A DNA stretch of 53,674 nucleotides, from NCBI GenBank assembly GCA_903869345.1, contig CAIPYM010000009.1, positions 1 through 53,674 of the forward strand. Reading direction: 5' to 3'. The position numbers and the translations under genes were made by a program. Positions within the stretch are counted from its first letter, which is position 1. Each line of letters opens with the position of its first letter. The notes under the pieces are model-generated. The model saw only the letters and a list, made by a program, of their open reading frames with translations. It had not been told where the DNA came from and searched no databases. Shown in pieces: positions 51,141 to 53,674 of this stretch. Origin of the DNA: an uncultured Pseudomonadota bacterium. Its GTDB lineage: Bacteria > Pseudomonadota > Alphaproteobacteria > UBA9219.

Positions 51141-51623
51141 ATGACGATCCGTCCTGTTCCTCTCTTTCTGGCGGCCGACCACGGCGGCTTTCGCCTGAAG
51201 GCCTTGTTCCTCGCCTGGCTTTCCGAAAAGGGCGGCGACGTCCGTGACCTTGGAACGTTTTCGGACGAGCGATGCGACAGCCTCGATTACGCCATCAAAA
51301 TGGCCGAAGCTATCGCCGCCAACCCTTCCGCGCTGGGCGTTGTGATCTGCAAATCCGGGAATGGCATCACCATGGCCGCCAACCGCTACCAAGCCGTCCG
51401 CGCAGCCCTGTGCCTGAACTCGACCATGGCTCGTATGGCCCGCGCCCATAACGACGCCAACGTCTTGGGCCTGGGGGCCGAAATGACCGGGGAGCTCGTC
51501 GCGCTGGACTGCCTGGAAGCGTTCTTGACAACGCCTTTCCTCGAAGGCCGCTACGCCGAACGCCGTGACCGTCTGACGGCTTTGGGCGGTCTGAAGCCGC
51601 CTCCCTCATCCCCCTTGGATTAA
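51141..51623 (+). CDS. rpiB: Ribose-5-phosphate isomerase B
   Basis: Interconverts ribose-5-phosphate and ribulose-5-phosphate. 160 residues with the RpiB fold: FLAADHGGFRLKALFLAWL, the DYAIKMAEAI segment, VVICKSGNGITMAANRYQAVRAALCLN (catalytic cysteine is normally in GxGIGMxIAANK; here CKSGNGITMAANR) and RAHNDANVLGLGAEM. The usual GTG(I/M)G loop reads SGNG, a mild divergence. The unknown membrane protein gene follows after 6 nt. Confidence 0.88.
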   Translation: MTIRPVPLFLAADHGGFRLKALFLAWLSEKGGDVRDLGTFSDERCDSLDYAIKMAEAIAANPSALGVVICKSGNGITMAANRYQAVRAALCLNSTMARMARAHNDANVLGLGAEMTGELVALDCLEAFLTTPFLEGRYAERRDRLTALGGLKPPPSSPLD

Positions 51624-51629
51624 CTGTGG

Positions 51630-52607
51630 ATGTTCCTGCCCCTGTTCCTGCCCCTGACGTTGATCGCGTTCCTCACCCTGATCGCCCTGTTTCCACACGC
51701 CTACAAAAAACATCGTCGCGGTTTGTTTCTGGCGTTGGGCCTGGGGGCACTCACGCTCGTGACAGGCTCGTGGGGCATCTTGCAGTCACGTTCATCAACG
51801 GCTGTTATTAGCTTTCTGTTTCTGCCTGGCTACGCCGTCTTTGCGACTGTTATGGGGGTGCTTTTTGCTCAACTCAAACCGTCTTCCAACCTCGTTTGGC
51901 GTATCGTCGGTTGGATCTGTCTTGCCACAGCCCTAAGCGTTCCTGTTTTTCTGGTCCATCAGGGGTTCGGGACCCTGGCCTTTAATCAGGAACGGGACGC
52001 GAAAAACGCCGCGATTCGAGAAGAAATGGAACGCAACAGGCAGGTGATCCAAGAGGCCCTCGATCAGAATCCCGGCCGAGAGAACGACATTGTTGAAAAA
52101 TTGATTGTTGACCATGCCACGGATCGCAATTTTCTTCTGCCTTTGTTGGGAACCCCTTTTGTCTCACCTGAAACGCTGGATCGTCTGGCCGACGTGCCCG
52201 AGCTGACCCTTGCGAGCATACGGAATCCACACTGCCGATCTGAAACCCTGGAGCGTGTCTATCGAGCTCACCTCCTACCACTCTACTCTTTTTTGGATAC
52301 TCTGGCCGCTCACGAAAACACGCCGCCCGAAATCCTCTCCGAACTGTATCACCAACGTCCGGCTATCATCAGCGGACTTGATCGTTGGCTTGCCAAAAAC
52401 CCTTCTGTGCCTAAGGAAATCCTGCAAGAGATCGCCGCGACAACCACGGAGAGTTTTGTCGTTCAGCAGCTTCTTCAGAATCCTAAGTTTAACTGTACGT
52501 TGCTGGAGCCCCTTGAAGCCGCCTTGGGTCGATCGGAAAACCCCCGCGACGATTATAGTCTGAGGCGCATCAGAGAACTGCACGCCGGACCGTGCGCGGG
52601 GCCTTAA
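51630..52607 (+). CDS. Membrane protein with LRV-like helical repeats
   Basis: 325 residues. The N-terminal 110 residues contain about four membrane helices (LPLFLPLTLIAFLTLIALF, GLFLALGLGALTLVTGSWGIL, VISFLFLPGYAVFATVMGVLFA, IVGWICLATALSVPVFLV). A charged segment (QERDAKNAAIREEMERNRQVIQEAL) leads to a C-terminal array of short helical units: GTPFVSPETLDRLA, AHENTPPEILSEL, KNPSVPKEILQEIA. Their NxxxPxEILxxLA spacing resembles variant leucine-rich (LRV) repeats. No family is recognised. It starts 6 nt after rpiB and is more AT-rich than the genes before it. A scaffold or interaction role at the inner membrane is a guess. Confidence 0.7.
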   Translation: MFLPLFLPLTLIAFLTLIALFPHAYKKHRRGLFLALGLGALTLVTGSWGILQSRSSTAVISFLFLPGYAVFATVMGVLFAQLKPSSNLVWRIVGWICLATALSVPVFLVHQGFGTLAFNQERDAKNAAIREEMERNRQVIQEALDQNPGRENDIVEKLIVDHATDRNFLLPLLGTPFVSPETLDRLADVPELTLASIRNPHCRSETLERVYRAHLLPLYSFLDTLAAHENTPPEILSELYHQRPAIISGLDRWLAKNPSVPKEILQEIAATTTESFVVQQLLQNPKFNCTLLEPLEAALGRSENPRDDYSLRRIRELHAGPCAGP

Positions 52608-52655
52608 CCCTTGGGATTTAGGGGGCTGCGCGGGCGTTGCTTGGCGGGTTTGGCT

Positions 52656-53674
52656 CTAGAGGTCCAGGGCTGCAGCGATTCGGAGCAATTGGTTGTATTT
52701 GGCGATGCGGTCATTACGCCGCGGCCCCCCGATTTTAATGAACTCGGCCCTTGTGGCGACGACCAGGTCCGCCAGGAACGTGTCTTCCGTTTCGAGCGAC
52801 CGATGCGAACCGCAGAGAAACATGTTGTGTCCCCGCGCCATGCGGACCGCCTCAAGGGTTCCCGTCAAGGTACCGTTTTGATTGGGCTTGATCAGAATCC
52901 CGTCGGCTAAGGTCGGATCGATGTTGCCTGGGCTGGTCGCAAACAGATCATCGCCGATGAGCTGTGTGTGTCCACTCAGGCGAGCTTTCAAAACCTTCCA
53001 TTGTTCGGGATCTTGCGCGTCGAACGGATCTTCGAGCAAGCGGATGTCATAGGTCTGGGCGAGCCCCTCAAGATAGTCCACGAAAGCCGGACCATCGTAC
53101 GCCTTTCCTCCGCACTGATAGTGGCCACCCTCTCTGCGCAAGTGTTCGGCGGCGACGTCAATGGCAATGTCGTATTGGCCCTGAAGACAAAGTTCTTCTC
53201 CAGTTTTCCGAATCATGGTGAGCAATTGTTCAGGAGGTGCGCCTTGGAGGATCAGCCCGCTTGAATCCGAGAGTCCACGGTATCCCGAGTCGCCCACCGC
53301 TTTTTGTTGAATGGCGTTGTAAAATGCGATCCCAACACCGAGACGTTCTCTCATGGTCGCACCTTGCGGAACCACCATGATTTGCTGAAAGGGTTGCTGT
53401 CCCGACAGATCATGCAAACCGCCGCTGAAGATGTTGATCCAGGGGCGGGGCATTGTCGGCTGAAGCCCGGTGAGCGTCAGAAGGTGCTCAACCAACGACG
53501 TTTTGTTGGACTCTGCACACGCTCTCAGGTAAGCTAACTGTTTGGTCCCAATAAGTAGTGGTATAAGATGGGTCCCACTTGAACGGGAGAGACTATGGGA
53601 CAGGTACTGCACAAACGCGCCACGACGACGCAGCGTATCCGAGCTGAAATACAGCAATCTCAAGAAAAAGTCAC
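52656..53674 (-). CDS. Divergent enolase homologue, partial at window edge
   Basis: Open from the right edge to a stop at 52656 (about 339 residues seen; the N-terminal domain lies beyond the window, and the TTG at 53663 is probably not the start). The enolase barrel is clear: MPRPWINIFSGGLHD, AIDVAAEHL, IRLLEDPFDAQDPEQW, TQLIGDDLFATSP, ADGILIKPNQNGTLTGTLEAV, GSHRSLETEDTFLADLVVATRAEFIKIGGPRRNDRIAKYNQLLRI. Two catalytic positions differ. The usual QEFMI.P glutamate reads FQQIMVVP, and the GDEGGFAP glutamate reads GDSGYRG. Metal-binding Glu/Asp, both lysines and SHRS are kept. A glycolytic role is therefore doubtful; it may catalyse a related reaction or regulate. Confidence 0.8.
   Translation of the reverse strand, partial: DFFLRLLYFSSDTLRRRGAFVQYLSHSLSRSSGTHLIPLLIGTKQLAYLRACAESNKTSLVEHLLTLTGLQPTMPRPWINIFSGGLHDLSGQQPFQQIMVVPQGATMRERLGVGIAFYNAIQQKAVGDSGYRGLSDSSGLILQGAPPEQLLTMIRKTGEELCLQGQYDIAIDVAAEHLRREGGHYQCGGKAYDGPAFVDYLEGLAQTYDIRLLEDPFDAQDPEQWKVLKARLSGHTQLIGDDLFATSPGNIDPTLADGILIKPNQNGTLTGTLEAVRMARGHNMFLCGSHRSLETEDTFLADLVVATRAEFIKIGGPRRNDRIAKYNQLLRIAAALDL

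Noticed and set aside
1-53674. CRISPR array, prophage or complete insertion sequence
   Set aside because: No regularly spaced repeats of CRISPR type, phage structural genes, transposase or integrase ORFs were found.

Overview
The window reads as one stretch of a GC-rich (roughly 60%) alphaproteobacterial chromosome. The class call rests on gene content: FlbT and FlaF beside flagellin, a DUF1192 protein beside dnaA, an ATP12-type F1 assembly chaperone, the NAD-regulator family, the kinase-fold ThrB next to rnhA, and AsmA and MlaA envelope proteins. Two genes are unusual for the class: a single-chain dimeric-type glycyl-tRNA synthetase and a PdxT glutaminase. I cannot place the organism below class level.

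Layout. 1-5.4 kb (+): TldE/PmbA, an NAD regulator overlapping it by 4 nt, tRNA-Lys (minus strand), NAD kinase and a nitronate monooxygenase-like flavoprotein. 5.4-11.4 kb (-): dnaA, DUF1192, then a GIY-YIG/DUF4357 nuclease and a single-chain nuclease-methylase that form a restriction-modification module. 11.4-15.7 kb: a structured intergenic region, peroxiredoxin with a CxCxCxC tail, anmK-recR on the minus strand and thrB-rnhA on the plus strand. 15.7-18 kb: flagellin, FlbT and FlaF with hairpins, terminators and a candidate sigma-54 promoter. 18-23 kb: aroK-aroB, a divergent pair made of an unknown gene and an XRE-type regulator, and rodA. 23-28.4 kb: flgI, a short flgJ-like gene, a flgN-like gene, fliK and flgD behind a near-consensus sigma-54 promoter. 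28.4-31.5 kb: aspartate kinase, an SDR and a second nitronate monooxygenase-type enzyme.

31.5-41 kb is the most mosaic part. A gene of unknown function (32028-32465) lies between 91-bp direct repeats. GlyRS, pdxT, an L,D-transpeptidase and phaA-phaB follow. An AhpD-like gene is then bracketed by direct repeats of about 220 bp that each carry the 3' end of rpsD, so a 74-bp rpsD fragment lies on its far side. 41-53.7 kb: ahcY, rarA-asmA-ATP12 (tightly packed), a small exported protein, glutamine-dependent NAD synthetase, a PiT phosphate transporter, mlaA, rpiB, a membrane protein with LRV-like helical repeats and, running off the right edge, a divergent enolase homologue that appears to lack two catalytic glutamates.

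Themes. NAD metabolism recurs (NAD regulator, NadK, NadE). Flagellar export and assembly genes occupy two clusters about 5 kb apart. The best candidates for new biology are the enolase-like protein, the two repeat-bracketed cargo genes, the divergent unknown/XRE pair and the nuclease-plus-RM module. All calls come from reading the sequence and translations by eye; no searches were run.
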